Source: Proteobacteria bacterium DTSAM18 (GTDB lineage: Bacteria > Myxococcota_A > UBA796 > GCA-2862545). Taken from it: a stretch of DNA of 64,000 bases. The stretch is from contig JARACJ010000001.1 of assembly GCA_028767165.1 (NCBI GenBank), positions 738,520 to 802,519 on the forward strand. The letters are read 5' to 3'. Made by a program: the position numbers and the translations under genes. Under the pieces are notes generated by a model. That model saw only the letters and a list, made by a program, of their open reading frames with translations. It searched no databases and was not told where the DNA came from. Of this stretch, positions 35,118 through 43,962 are shown piece after piece (position 1 is the stretch's first letter; the number at the start of each line of letters is the position of its first letter).

Positions 35118-37544
35118 TTGTGCGGTCTCGCCGGGGTGGCATCGGCGGCACCGGAGCTGGTGGTCCAGCCTCGGCGGGGCACGCTGGTGTCCGGCGCCTG
35201 GAACGCGGTCTACGTGGCGGTCCACGACGACGGACGCCTGCTCGATCGCAGGCCGCACTTCGAGGTGGAGGGAGGGGTCCTCGGGCCCATCCGGGACGAT
35301 CCCCGCGGCGGCTACTGGCTCGAGGTGCTCCCGTCCGCCGACACGCTCTCCCTGCGCAGCGGAGACGCCGCCACGAGGCTCCCCGTGCGGGAGACGGGGG
35401 CCGGGCCCCTGTCCCTCGAAGGACCCCGTCGCGCCCTCACGAGTGCCCGACAGCTGCGGTTCGTGATCGCCCACGAGCAGTACCCACTCGACAGGGAGTG
35501 GCTGCAGGTGAGCACCTCCGAAGGCGGTGTGGTGGTCGAGGAGGTCGACGGCGGTCTGGCCGTCAACGTCCTGCTCGAGGACGACCCGCTGCCCCGTGAG
35601 GTGGTGATCATGGTGTCGGACGGGCGCCTGTCCACCGAGCCCATGGTCGCGACGGTGCAGCTCGATGCGTTGGTGCGGATGCCCGTGCGGGTGCCCGCCG
35701 GCACGAAGGTCACGGCAACGGTGGGCCGTCGGGAGCCCGTGACGGCAGTCGCCGGCGACGACGGACAGGTGGTGCTGCAGCTTCGTCAGGGGCACCGGGA
35801 CACGACTGCGGAGCTCGAGCTCGTCACGCCGGACGGCGCGCGTGCCACCCGTCCGGTGAGCCTGTCCGTGTCCGGCCGGCGTCCCTGGGTCGTGCACCCC
35901 GGCCCGCCCCTGGGCCTCGGTCGGGAGCGTTCCCACGTGCACGTGTTCACGACCGATCCGAACGTGGCCCCCACCTGTCGCGCGCTGCCGGACACCCCCC
36001 TCGCGCCCTACGATCACGGGCGAGGACTGTGGACGGTCGCCCTGCCGGCAGGACGACAGACCGCCGACTTCGACGAGCGCGTGGTCTGCTTCTGGAACGG
36101 GGAGCAGCGCACCGGCACGGTGCGTGCGCTCCCGGCGCAGGTGAGGGGACTGCAGGTCACCGCCTGGCCCGAGGAGCTCAGCGTCGACCTGCCCATCGCC
36201 GATCTGCGGGCCCAGGTCATGGGGCCGGCCGACCAGCCGCTGGCGGTCGAGGGCCGACTGAAGTGGAGCGCGCTCCACGGGCGCATCGAGGAGCAAGGGG
36301 GGCGCGCGGGCACGTTCTCGGCGGTGTACTCCGGCCTCGCCGCGGTGGAGATCGGCGAGGATGTCGTGTCCGCGTCCTGGTATGCGCCGTTCTCGGACGA
36401 CACCGTGGCGCGCATCGACCTGCAGCGGGTCGACTCCGACGGCACCTACGTGCCCACCTTCACGCTGCGGGCCGTCGACGGTCAGGGGCGGGGTGTCGCC
36501 GGCGTGAACCTGCGGGTGGTGCTCGCCGGCGAGACCATGGACGGCGTCACCACCGAGGGAGGCTGGTTCACCTTCGGTCTGTCCAAGGCGCTGGAGCCCG
36601 GTGCGCACCGGCTCGACGTGTTCAGCCCCCTGGGGCGGGAGCGCCTCGTCGTGTTCTCCCACCACACCCAGGGGCGCCACCCGGGTGATCCGGACGCCCA
36701 TGCCACGCGGCCGATCTTCATCAGCCGCGGACGCGGGGCACGCATCTTCGTGGAGAGCAGTCCCTCGGTGCTGCGGGCCTGGCCCGGACGCACCTTCGAG
36801 CTGAAGGCCGAGCTCCGGGACCGGGAAGGCGGCGTGGTCCAGGGCGCATCCACCCTGGAGCTGCGAGCCGGTGATCTCGAGGTCGAGGAAGTCTCCCGCA
36901 CCGACGATGCCGTCTCCTGGGCCGTGCGCCCGAAGACCGGCACGCTGGTCACGGACGTGGTGGCGACCGTCCGCCAACCCGGGCTCGATCTCGTGCAGGA
37001 GATCCCGCTCTCGGTCCGTCCTCGAAACCCCCGGTTCGGGGTCGGGCTGAGCGCCGGATACACCACGAACTTCACCACTCATGCACCGCTGATCCAGGCG
37101 AGCGCCGACCTCCTGTTCCCCGTGGGCGGACGCACCGCGCGCACGTTGTTCCATGCAAGAGCGGGGGCGGGCTGGTTTCCGGTGTCCGTGCGCACCTACA
37201 CCGAGAGCGGCCAGCTCGCAGAGCAGCGTGCGTCCGTGGTGCCGGTGCAGCTGGGCACGGGCATCCGTTATCAGGCGGACCACCACGCGGTGTACCTGCT
37301 CGTGGCTGGACAGGTGCCCCTGTATGCCGGTCAAACCTGGATCGACGGCGAGTGGCAGTCCAGCTCGGGAGGGGTCTTCTCGCCCGCGTTCCTCGGTGCG
37401 GTGGGCTATGGTCTGCGCAACGTGACGGGCGAGGTCTACCTCGAGGTGGGGGGCTCCTCCCTCAATGCCCAGGGTGTGCAGGACATACCTCTCGGATTGC
37501 TGGGTGGTTTGAATTTGTCAGTGGGGTATCGGGTGTTGTATTGA
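35118..37544 (+). CDS. large secreted beta-rich protein with Ig-like region, unknown function
   Basis: The 808 residues begin near LCGLAGVASAAPE, a signal-peptide end. The frame is open upstream and reads AVRALILG before TTG 35118, so translation may start at a non-ATG codon slightly upstream; no ATG is available. Beta-rich, Ig-like segments occupy residues 25-540 (for example VPTFTLRAVDGQGRGVAGVNLRVVL, a carboxypeptidase-regulatory-like fold). Residues 620-808 show alternating hydrophobic strands ending in a C-terminal aromatic residue (GYRVLY), which is typical of an outer-membrane beta-barrel. I do not recognise a family. Its place after a FecR-like gene suggests an envelope-assembly or sensing role. 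Confidence 0.7.
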   Translation: MCGLAGVASAAPELVVQPRRGTLVSGAWNAVYVAVHDDGRLLDRRPHFEVEGGVLGPIRDDPRGGYWLEVLPSADTLSLRSGDAATRLPVRETGAGPLSLEGPRRALTSARQLRFVIAHEQYPLDREWLQVSTSEGGVVVEEVDGGLAVNVLLEDDPLPREVVIMVSDGRLSTEPMVATVQLDALVRMPVRVPAGTKVTATVGRREPVTAVAGDDGQVVLQLRQGHRDTTAELELVTPDGARATRPVSLSVSGRRPWVVHPGPPLGLGRERSHVHVFTTDPNVAPTCRALPDTPLAPYDHGRGLWTVALPAGRQTADFDERVVCFWNGEQRTGTVRALPAQVRGLQVTAWPEELSVDLPIADLRAQVMGPADQPLAVEGRLKWSALHGRIEEQGGRAGTFSAVYSGLAAVEIGEDVVSASWYAPFSDDTVARIDLQRVDSDGTYVPTFTLRAVDGQGRGVAGVNLRVVLAGETMDGVTTEGGWFTFGLSKALEPGAHRLDVFSPLGRERLVVFSHHTQGRHPGDPDAHATRPIFISRGRGARIFVESSPSVLRAWPGRTFELKAELRDREGGVVQGASTLELRAGDLEVEEVSRTDDAVSWAVRPKTGTLVTDVVATVRQPGLDLVQEIPLSVRPRNPRFGVGLSAGYTTNFTTHAPLIQASADLLFPVGGRTARTLFHARAGAGWFPVSVRTYTESGQLAEQRASVVPVQLGTGIRYQADHHAVYLLVAGQVPLYAGQTWIDGEWQSSSGGVFSPAFLGAVGYGLRNVTGEVYLEVGGSSLNAQGVQDIPLGLLGGLNLSVGYRVLY

Positions 37545-37564
37545 TCCCCTCGGGGACGACACGC

Positions 37565-39676
37565 ATGCAACGCGCGCTCATCATCGCTGTGACACTTGGA
37601 GGACTGCTGGGCTGCCAGCCGTCCGATTCCACGTTGTGGGTCTCGCAGCTCGATCCCGCGCTGGTGCCCCCCGACTACAGTGGCAAGGTGCTCGTGAGCG
37701 GCGGCGGCTTCGTCCCCCTCGTCGAGACCAGCGCCGCAGATCCCGACTACGTCCGTGTCAACGACGAATTCCGCATCGAGCTGCGCCAGGGCTCCGTGTC
37801 CCTCGGCTCCTTCCCCGCCGAGCGCCTCGATGGGGCCGTCTTCCCCGATGGCGGCGCGCGCCTGCAATTCGATCCCCCGGACGATCTGGCGCCGGGCGCC
37901 TACGATGTCGTGCCGATCTCTCCCTCCGGGGAGCCCGGTGAAGCACTCCCGGGCGCCTACGAGGTCGACGACGGCAACCTGGCCGGGCTCCGCATCACCC
38001 TCGATGGTGGCGACAAGCGCTACGTCCAGGATTCCGTCACGCTGCGCATCGAGGCGATCAACGCCGTCAACCAGCGTGTCGAGGCGCCGGTGCCCGTGCG
38101 CATCGAGTTCGACTCTCCGGTGATGGCGGATCTGCAGGGCGCCTTCGGCGGGGTGTCCCCACGCACCACGCTGCGGGACTTCAATCCCCTCGAGAACGGC
38201 CGCGTCATCGAAGGCCGCCTGCCGGACTCCGGTGAGGCGGTGGTCGTGTTCACGAGCGACACCGCCCGCACCATCACGGCCGAGGTCACCGAGAACTCCG
38301 AAGCCTTCGACTTCGAGCCCGGTGCCGATTCCGTGCAGCTCGTGCACTTCTTCCCCCAGGATGCCGCCCAGGTGCTGCTCTCGCTCCCCAGCGAGGATCA
38401 CGCCTTCGAGGCGGGTACGCCCGAGTTCCTCACCATCGGGTTGCAGGATCAGGCCGGCAACCCCATCTTCGGCGTCTCCTTCGATCTGCGCCTGCAGATC
38501 GAGTGCGAGAACGCGCCCACCACGATCTACTTCGACCAGACCTTCGAAGACGTCGGCCACGGCGACGCCGTGCAGGTCGCGCTGACGAAGTCGGTGGGTG
38601 GGTGGAACGACGACTGCCACGCAGCCCGCTTCGTGGTCGAGGATCAGTTCCTGCAGGGTGCGTCCGACTACTTCACCGTCAATCCCGGCCCGATTGCCGG
38701 CCTCCGGATCGAGGCCAATGGCAGCGGCGTCTTCCCAGGTCTCGGTGGCTCGGGGTCCGGCGACACGATCAAGGAGATCGAGGCCGATCACGAGGTCCCG
38801 ACCTTCTACGACATCGAGCTGCTCGACGCCTGGAACAACGAGCTCGGGAGTGCGCCGTCCGACATGTCGCTCGCCTTCCTCGATGGCGCGAGTGGCGAGC
38901 GGCTCACCTTCCAGCCGCCCACACTGCAGTCCTCCGACTGGTCCGTCGTCCACACCGTGGCGTCGGTCACCCCCGCCGATGAGGCGGGCACGACCCACCT
39001 CGAGGTCCTGATCGGCGAAGACGACCCCTACGCGGGTGGCCTCGACATCCGCGGCTCCACCCGTCCCAACTCCCTGCGGGTGTACCCGGGCCGGCCTGCG
39101 ACCGTGTACGTCGATGGCATGCCGTTCAAGGCACGTGCCCAGTCGTTCATCGAGGTCGACCTCACGGTCTTCGACGAGTACGGCAACGAGTTCCCCGAGA
39201 GCCTCCTCGATGATCGTGGGATCACCTTCCAGGGCGTGGGCATGGATTGCAGCACCGTGGACGGGTACCTGCTGGAGCAGGGGTGCCAGCTCGGCACCAG
39301 CACGGGCAATGGCCGTGTGGTGGTGAGGGAGGATGGTGTGGTCCGCGCGTCCACCTGGAACATGTCCATCATCTCCGGCGAGCTCGACGCGGCCACCATC
39401 GAGGTCGATGAGTCCATCTCCCTGGCCACCGGCAACACCAGCGCCACCATCCACCTGTTCGATGAGTGGGGCAACACCTACGATCGCTGGACCGAGCTCG
39501 AGAGCATCACCGTCAGCGACTCGGCGGGCATCCTCAACGACAGGGACTACACCATCCCTGCGTCGGGCACCCTGGAGACCGACCTGACGTTCAACGGTTT
39601 CGGCACCACCAGGATCCAGGTGTGGAACGTAGACGACCTGCTCGGGGAGACCGTCATCATCGATGTCACCGAGTGA
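37565..39676 (+). CDS. large lipoprotein with repeated Ig-like/invasin-like domains
   Basis: Lipoprotein signal: MQRALIIAVTLGGLLGC (Cys17). The 703-residue mature chain has several Ig-like beta modules recognisable by LRIEAINAVNQRVEAPVPVRIEF, FLTIGLQDQAGNPIFGV, FYDIELLDAWNNELG, IEVDLTVFDEYGNEFPES and TIHLFDEWGNTYDR. The repeating D-x-x-G-N pattern resembles invasin/Big-type adhesion domains. It is probably surface-exposed. ATG 37565 is chosen for the lipobox; an in-frame ATG at 37352 lies inside the previous gene. It is followed by a histidine kinase that overlaps its end. Confidence 0.82.
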   Translation: MQRALIIAVTLGGLLGCQPSDSTLWVSQLDPALVPPDYSGKVLVSGGGFVPLVETSAADPDYVRVNDEFRIELRQGSVSLGSFPAERLDGAVFPDGGARLQFDPPDDLAPGAYDVVPISPSGEPGEALPGAYEVDDGNLAGLRITLDGGDKRYVQDSVTLRIEAINAVNQRVEAPVPVRIEFDSPVMADLQGAFGGVSPRTTLRDFNPLENGRVIEGRLPDSGEAVVVFTSDTARTITAEVTENSEAFDFEPGADSVQLVHFFPQDAAQVLLSLPSEDHAFEAGTPEFLTIGLQDQAGNPIFGVSFDLRLQIECENAPTTIYFDQTFEDVGHGDAVQVALTKSVGGWNDDCHAARFVVEDQFLQGASDYFTVNPGPIAGLRIEANGSGVFPGLGGSGSGDTIKEIEADHEVPTFYDIELLDAWNNELGSAPSDMSLAFLDGASGERLTFQPPTLQSSDWSVVHTVASVTPADEAGTTHLEVLIGEDDPYAGGLDIRGSTRPNSLRVYPGRPATVYVDGMPFKARAQSFIEVDLTVFDEYGNEFPESLLDDRGITFQGVGMDCSTVDGYLLEQGCQLGTSTGNGRVVVREDGVVRASTWNMSIISGELDAATIEVDESISLATGNTSATIHLFDEWGNTYDRWTELESITVSDSAGILNDRDYTIPASGTLETDLTFNGFGTTRIQVWNVDDLLGETVIIDVTE

Positions 39677-40571
39677 TCCAGCTGCGGGCAGTGGTGAATA
39701 CCCGGCCAACCCATGTGAGGGGCAGGTCACGTCTGTGGACCAATCCGAAGCCCCTGTAGACAGTCGGCGGTTTTCGGGCAATTCAGAGCGGGAGGCGACA
39801 CCACAGGTGCCGCAAGAGACTCCCGGAGATGGCGTGAACCTGAAGCCCGACACCCAACAGATGGATACCGCGCAGTGGCGACGGATCGCTCGGTTGGCAG
39901 AAGTGGGCGTCATGACTTCCGCCCTGATGCACGAGCTGAGGCAGCCGGTGTTCGCCATCAAGGCCGAGCTCGAGCTCGCCCTGGCCCGCGGCGCAGAGGG
40001 CGACGCCAGCGTGCTCGCCCGGCTGGCCGAGCGGGTGGAGCACCTTGATCTGCTGGTGCGGCGCTACGCGGATCTGTACCGCGAAGGCGCGGAGCACGCC
40101 CAGCTTGTGTCCGTGGACTTCCTGGCGGCAGAGGCCGTCGACATGATGGGGGCCCGCGCACGTCAGGTCCGGGCCACCCTGCGGCTCGAGTCCGGTGACG
40201 AGCCCTGTGTCGTCAAGGCCTACGCCACCGGCCTGCGGCAGGTGCTGATCAACCTCATCGCGAACGCCCTCGACGCCGTGTCGGAGCTCGATGCCCGAGA
40301 GGTCGTGGTGCGCGTCTACACCCAGCGCGAAGGCGCGGTCCGCATCGACGTGTGCGACTCCGGCCCCGGCTTCAGCCAGGCCATCCTGGCCTCCGCGTTC
40401 GAGCCCTTCGTCACGAGCAAGGGCGAGAGCAGCGGCACCGGGCTCGGCCTGTACATCACGCGCCAGATCGTCGAGGAGCTCGGGGGCACGATCGTCGCCA
40501 CCAACCCGAAGGCCGGCGGCGCGATGGTGTGCGTCAGTCTTCCTCAGGGGCTTCCGGCGAGTCTGCCGTAG
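39663..40571 (+). CDS. soluble histidine kinase
   Basis: A Ser/Glu-rich N-terminal leader (to ~66) precedes a HisKA-type box SALMHELRQPVFAI and a complete ATPase domain: LINLIANALDAVSE, CDSGPGFS and SGTGLGLYITRQI. No membrane helix is present, so its signal must come from a partner. ATG 39663 overlaps the preceding lipoprotein by 14 bases; GTG 39735 and ATG 39861 are alternatives. No response regulator follows; the only receiver domain nearby is in the hybrid at the start of this same cluster, which may be its target. The 3' end overlaps the convergent TPR gene by 38 bases. Confidence 0.85.
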   Translation: MSPSDPAAGSGEYPANPCEGQVTSVDQSEAPVDSRRFSGNSEREATPQVPQETPGDGVNLKPDTQQMDTAQWRRIARLAEVGVMTSALMHELRQPVFAIKAELELALARGAEGDASVLARLAERVEHLDLLVRRYADLYREGAEHAQLVSVDFLAAEAVDMMGARARQVRATLRLESGDEPCVVKAYATGLRQVLINLIANALDAVSELDAREVVVRVYTQREGAVRIDVCDSGPGFSQAILASAFEPFVTSKGESSGTGLGLYITRQIVEELGGTIVATNPKAGGAMVCVSLPQGLPASLP

Positions 40572-41091
40572 GCTCCTCCTCGCCTTCGTCTCCGAGCATC
40601 TCCACCTTCGTGCCCTTCGGCGGCCCGAGGAAGAACGCGTGGTAGGTGGCGTACTCGTCGCTGGGATCGAGACGGGCGGCCTCGGCGAAGTGCTTCTTGG
40701 CCTCCTTGACGAGCGCCTTGAAGACATCCGGGTCGCCGAACAGCACCTCGTCGGAGTCGGCACGGTTGCGCAGGACCTCGGCGAGAAGGCCGTGGGCCAG
40801 GCCGAGGACCACGTTCTCGGGGAGGTCGTCGGTCCACTGACCACCCTGCTCGAGGTGCTTGAGGGCCTCCCGTGCGTGGGGCTCGGCGTCCTGCAGGCGG
40901 CCTGAGTCGAGGTAGATGCGGGCGAGCTCCATGCGGGGCTCCGCCAGGCGGGGCTCCTTGGAGAGGATGGCCAGGAGCAGATCCTGGGCCTTGTCGAGCT
41001 TGCCGGCATCCTTGAGCTGCAGGGCCTTCAGGAAGTCCTGGGCGAGCTGTTCGAGCACGGCCTGCTCGTCGGCGTGGAAGTCTTCGGACAT
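40534..41091 (-). CDS. TPR-repeat protein
   Basis: The 185-residue protein has three TPR-like hairpins (FLKALQLKDAGKLDKAQDLLLAIL, ARIYLDSGRLQDAEPHAREALKHL, KEAKKHFAEAARLDPSDEYATYHAFF) and an acidic tail (EGEEEPTADSPEAPEED). It has no signal peptide and is probably a cytoplasmic scaffold. It starts 5 bases after fxsA ends, so mazG, fxsA and this gene form a leftward operon. Confidence 0.8.
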   Translation of the reverse strand: MSEDFHADEQAVLEQLAQDFLKALQLKDAGKLDKAQDLLLAILSKEPRLAEPRMELARIYLDSGRLQDAEPHAREALKHLEQGGQWTDDLPENVVLGLAHGLLAEVLRNRADSDEVLFGDPDVFKALVKEAKKHFAEAARLDPSDEYATYHAFFLGPPKGTKVEMLGDEGEEEPTADSPEAPEED

Positions 41092-41096
41092 GGGGA

Positions 41097-41588
41097 TCAG
41101 ACCTCGGGGTGGTCGAAGTGGGGCGTGGGAGAGGAGGCTCGCGGAGAGCTCGGGGGCGGCGGGGACTCGGCCCAGCCGCCGACGTCGGGACGCTGGGCGT
41201 AGGGGCCGCCCGCCTGGAAGGTCTGCACGTTCACGGCGGACCGGAAGGCCTTCATGACCGCGGGCGCCAGCAGCTTGCGGGTGGCGGGGACCACGAGGGA
41301 GAAGCCGAACAGGTCGGTGAAGATGCCGGGGGTGAGCAGGAGCAGGCCGCCCACGAGGATGAGGATGCCCTCGACGAGGGACTGGGTAGGGGCCTCGCCG
41401 CGGGCCGTCTTCTGCTGCAGCTCGGTCATGACCGAGAAGCCCTCCCGGCGGGCGAGGGTCGCGCCGACGACGCCGGTGAGCACGATGAGCATGAGCGTGG
41501 CACCGGGGCCCATCCACGCGCCGAGCTGCAGGAGCACGAACAGCTCCACGGCGGGCACGATGGTGAGCAGCAGCATCAGGCGGATCAT
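41097..41588 (-). CDS. fxsA: FxsA-family membrane protein
   Basis: About 163 residues with three or four membrane helices: MIRLMLLLTIVPAVELFVLLQLGAW, then TLMLIVLTGVVGATLARREGFSV, and SLVEGILILVGGLLLLTPGIFTDLFGFSLVVPATR. The GREGF-type loop and LTPGIFTD are diagnostic of FxsA, which in E. coli lowers phage T7 exclusion when overproduced; the normal role is unknown. Start 41588 is chosen because AGGAGT lies just before that ATG and it overlaps the mazG stop (ATGA). A Pro/Ser-rich cytoplasmic tail follows the helices. Confidence 0.88.
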   Translation of the reverse strand: MIRLMLLLTIVPAVELFVLLQLGAWMGPGATLMLIVLTGVVGATLARREGFSVMTELQQKTARGEAPTQSLVEGILILVGGLLLLTPGIFTDLFGFSLVVPATRKLLAPAVMKAFRSAVNVQTFQAGGPYAQRPDVGGWAESPPPPSSPRASSPTPHFDHPEV

Positions 41589-42334
41589 GAGGACTCCTTC
41601 ACCTGGTTCCACATGCGGTCCAGGGTCGCGGCGTCAGTCGTACGCACGGTGCCGCCTTCGGCCAGACACATCGCCTCCACACGACGATATCGTGACGCAA
41701 ACTTGCGATTGGTGCGGGGCAGGGCGAGGTGGGGCTGGATGTCGAGGTGGCGGGCCAGGTTGACCACGCTGAACAGCACGTCGCCCATCTCCTCCTCGGC
41801 ATGGATGTGGTCGCCGGACGCGTGGGCCTCCCGCAGCTCCTGGAGCTCCTCGTCGATCTTGTCGAAGACGCCGCCGACGTCGGGCCAGTCGAAGCCCTCG
41901 GCGGACGCCCGCCTGCCGAGCTCCCAGGCCGTCTGCAGCGGCGGCAGGGTGGGGGGCAGGCCATCGAGGGCGCTGGAGCGCTCCGGCTTCTCCGCGCGCT
42001 TCAGGGCGTGCCAGTCCGGGGGCTCGGTGGCGTCGCCGAACACGTGGGGGTGACGCCCGACCATCTTGTCGATCACGCGGTCGCGAATCGCCGGAAGACG
42101 CGTGCGGCCCTCGGCGGTGGCCCGATCGATGAGCAGGTGCACCAGGAACAACAGATCCCCCAGCTCCTCCTCGAGCGCGTCGTCGTCGCCGGCGTCGATG
42201 GCGTGCACGACCTCGTGGACCTCCCCGAGCAGTCCGTGCCGGAGGGAGCGGCAGGTCTGGGCTTTGTCCCAGGGACATCCGCCGGGACCGGTGAGCGCGG
42301 CGATGAGTTCGGCGATGTCCTTCGGCGCAGCCAT
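41585..42334 (-). CDS. mazG: nucleoside triphosphate pyrophosphohydrolase MazG
   Basis: MazG hydrolyses NTPs to NMP and PPi, cleaning nucleotide pools and lowering ppGpp effects. It has two MazG folds. In the first, GCPWDKAQTCRSLRHGLLGEVHEVVHAI and EELGDLLFLVHLL carry the EExxE-type metal residues; in the second, DWPDVGGVFDKIDEELQELREA and EEEMGDVLFSVVNLAR repeat them. Start 42334 is chosen because GGGAGG sits 6 bases upstream; an earlier in-frame ATG at 42367 would add 11 residues. The gene heads the mazG-fxsA-TPR operon and is divergent from the Ser/Thr kinase. Confidence 0.92.
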   Translation of the reverse strand: MAAPKDIAELIAALTGPGGCPWDKAQTCRSLRHGLLGEVHEVVHAIDAGDDDALEEELGDLLFLVHLLIDRATAEGRTRLPAIRDRVIDKMVGRHPHVFGDATEPPDWHALKRAEKPERSSALDGLPPTLPPLQTAWELGRRASAEGFDWPDVGGVFDKIDEELQELREAHASGDHIHAEEEMGDVLFSVVNLARHLDIQPHLALPRTNRKFASRYRRVEAMCLAEGGTVRTTDAATLDRMWNQVKESS

Positions 42335-42431
42335 CCACAACCTCCCGGTTTTGCTTTTCCCGCCCATTTCGCCTGCGGTATACAGAAGGCCGTCGTCCGC
42401 CCAGGACGATCGGCTTACCGGGAGTATCCGC

Positions 42432-43892
42432 GTGGCGTCAGACGCACCTGTTCAGAAGTTCGGCGAGTACCACCTCATCGAGCGGATCGCCATCGGCGGC
42501 ATGGCCGAGGTCTGGAAGGCACGGGCCTATGGGCTCGCCGGCTTCGAGAAGACCCTCGTGATCAAGAAGATCCTCGACCAGTTGGCGCAGAACGAGGAAT
42601 TCGTCAAGCTGTTCATCTACGAGGCCCGCATCGCGGTCCTCCTGCAGCACGCCAACATCGTCCAGGTCTTCGACCTCGGCAAGGCCGATGGCACCCTGTA
42701 CATGGCGATGGAGCACGTCACCGGCTTCGATCTCGGCCAGCTTTGCAAGATCGTGCGGGGCAAGGGGCCGTTCCCGCTGTCGATCGCGCTGTTCATCGTC
42801 TCCGAGGTGCTCAAGGCGCTCCGGTTCGCCCACGAGCGCGTGGGACCCGAAGGGGAGCCCCTCGGCATCGTCCACTGCGACATCTCCCCCCACAACGTGC
42901 TCATCTCCGAGGCCGGTGAGGTCAAGATCACCGACTTCGGCATCAGCCGTGCGGCCTTCCAGGCCACCACGCTGCACGAGTCCATCCGGGGCAAGTACGC
43001 CTACATGTCCCCCGAGCAGGTGGAGGGCGGCGATCTCGACGCCCGGTCCGATCTGTTCAGCCTCGGCACGCTGCTGTGGGAGGTCCTCGCCGGTCGGCGC
43101 CTGTTCAAGGCCCCCACGGCCAAGGAGACCCTCACCCGCGTGCGCCGCGCCGAGGCCCCGTCGCCCACGCTGTACCGCAGCGACATCTCCGAGGAGCTCG
43201 AGGAGTTCATCCTCAAGGCCCTCGCCCGGCGCCCCGAGCAGCGCTTCCAGTCGGCCGCCGAGATGCACGAAGCCCTCGGGGCCCTCATGAACCGGGAGGG
43301 CCACCGGGTCACCAACCACGACCTGGCCGCGTTCCTCGCCCAGGTGCAGGAACACGGCTCCGACGCCCTCACGATGGGCCAGGGCCGCACGTCCGAGCGG
43401 TCCATCGTGGTGTTCTCCGCCGAGATCGATCAGATCGACGGTGAGGGGCAGTCCCACCACGAGGCCGGCGAGCTCGTCGATGGCTGGGCCAAGACCCTCG
43501 TCAGCGAGGGTGCGCAGGTCTGGGAGCAGGGGCCGTCCGGCCTGCTGGCCGTCTGGGTGGCCGAGCAGAGCATCGACCAGGCCGTCCTCAAGGCGATCAC
43601 CGGTGCCAAGGCGGCCCACGCGGCGGCCGAGGAGGCGGGCTACCGCATGAACGCTGGCCTCGTGCCCGGCAAGGCCCGGCTGCTCAACCGCACCCGCCGT
43701 CCGGCGCCCGGTTGGGAGCTCGCGGGGCCGTTCTACCTGGCGCGCTGGATGATGAACCTGTCGGCGCACGAGAAGCACATCATGACCACCCGTGGCCTGG
43801 CCAACCGCCTCCCCGGCGAGACCGTCGAGCTGGCGGGAAAGGTGGCGGTCGAGAAGGACCGCTACATCCAGGTGCTCCGCCTTCACGCCTGA
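42432..43892 (+). CDS. Ser/Thr protein kinase with cyclase-like C-terminal domain
   Basis: Residues 14-285 are an intact Hanks-type kinase: IAIGGMAEVWKA (glycine loop), LVIKK (Lys45), HCDISPHN (Asp150, Asn155), DFGISR (168-173) and YMSPEQ. Residues 320-486 resemble a class III nucleotide-cyclase fold (IVVFSAEIDQID, the GAQVWEQGPSGLLAVW hairpin, then NAGLVPGKARL and the FYLARWMMNLSAHEKHIMTTRG segment) but lack clear metal Asp pairs. It may be a regulatory ligand-binding module. No membrane helix is seen. GTG 42432 with GGGAG 7 bases before it is the chosen start. Confidence 0.88.
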   Translation: MASDAPVQKFGEYHLIERIAIGGMAEVWKARAYGLAGFEKTLVIKKILDQLAQNEEFVKLFIYEARIAVLLQHANIVQVFDLGKADGTLYMAMEHVTGFDLGQLCKIVRGKGPFPLSIALFIVSEVLKALRFAHERVGPEGEPLGIVHCDISPHNVLISEAGEVKITDFGISRAAFQATTLHESIRGKYAYMSPEQVEGGDLDARSDLFSLGTLLWEVLAGRRLFKAPTAKETLTRVRRAEAPSPTLYRSDISEELEEFILKALARRPEQRFQSAAEMHEALGALMNREGHRVTNHDLAAFLAQVQEHGSDALTMGQGRTSERSIVVFSAEIDQIDGEGQSHHEAGELVDGWAKTLVSEGAQVWEQGPSGLLAVWVAEQSIDQAVLKAITGAKAAHAAAEEAGYRMNAGLVPGKARLLNRTRRPAPGWELAGPFYLARWMMNLSAHEKHIMTTRGLANRLPGETVELAGKVAVEKDRYIQVLRLHA

Positions 43893-43962
43893 GGGCGCGA
43901 TGTCCCCGGGTGCGGAAGGCCCTCGCGCGCAATAAGGTCGATCTTCATGTGGGAGGCGTCCG

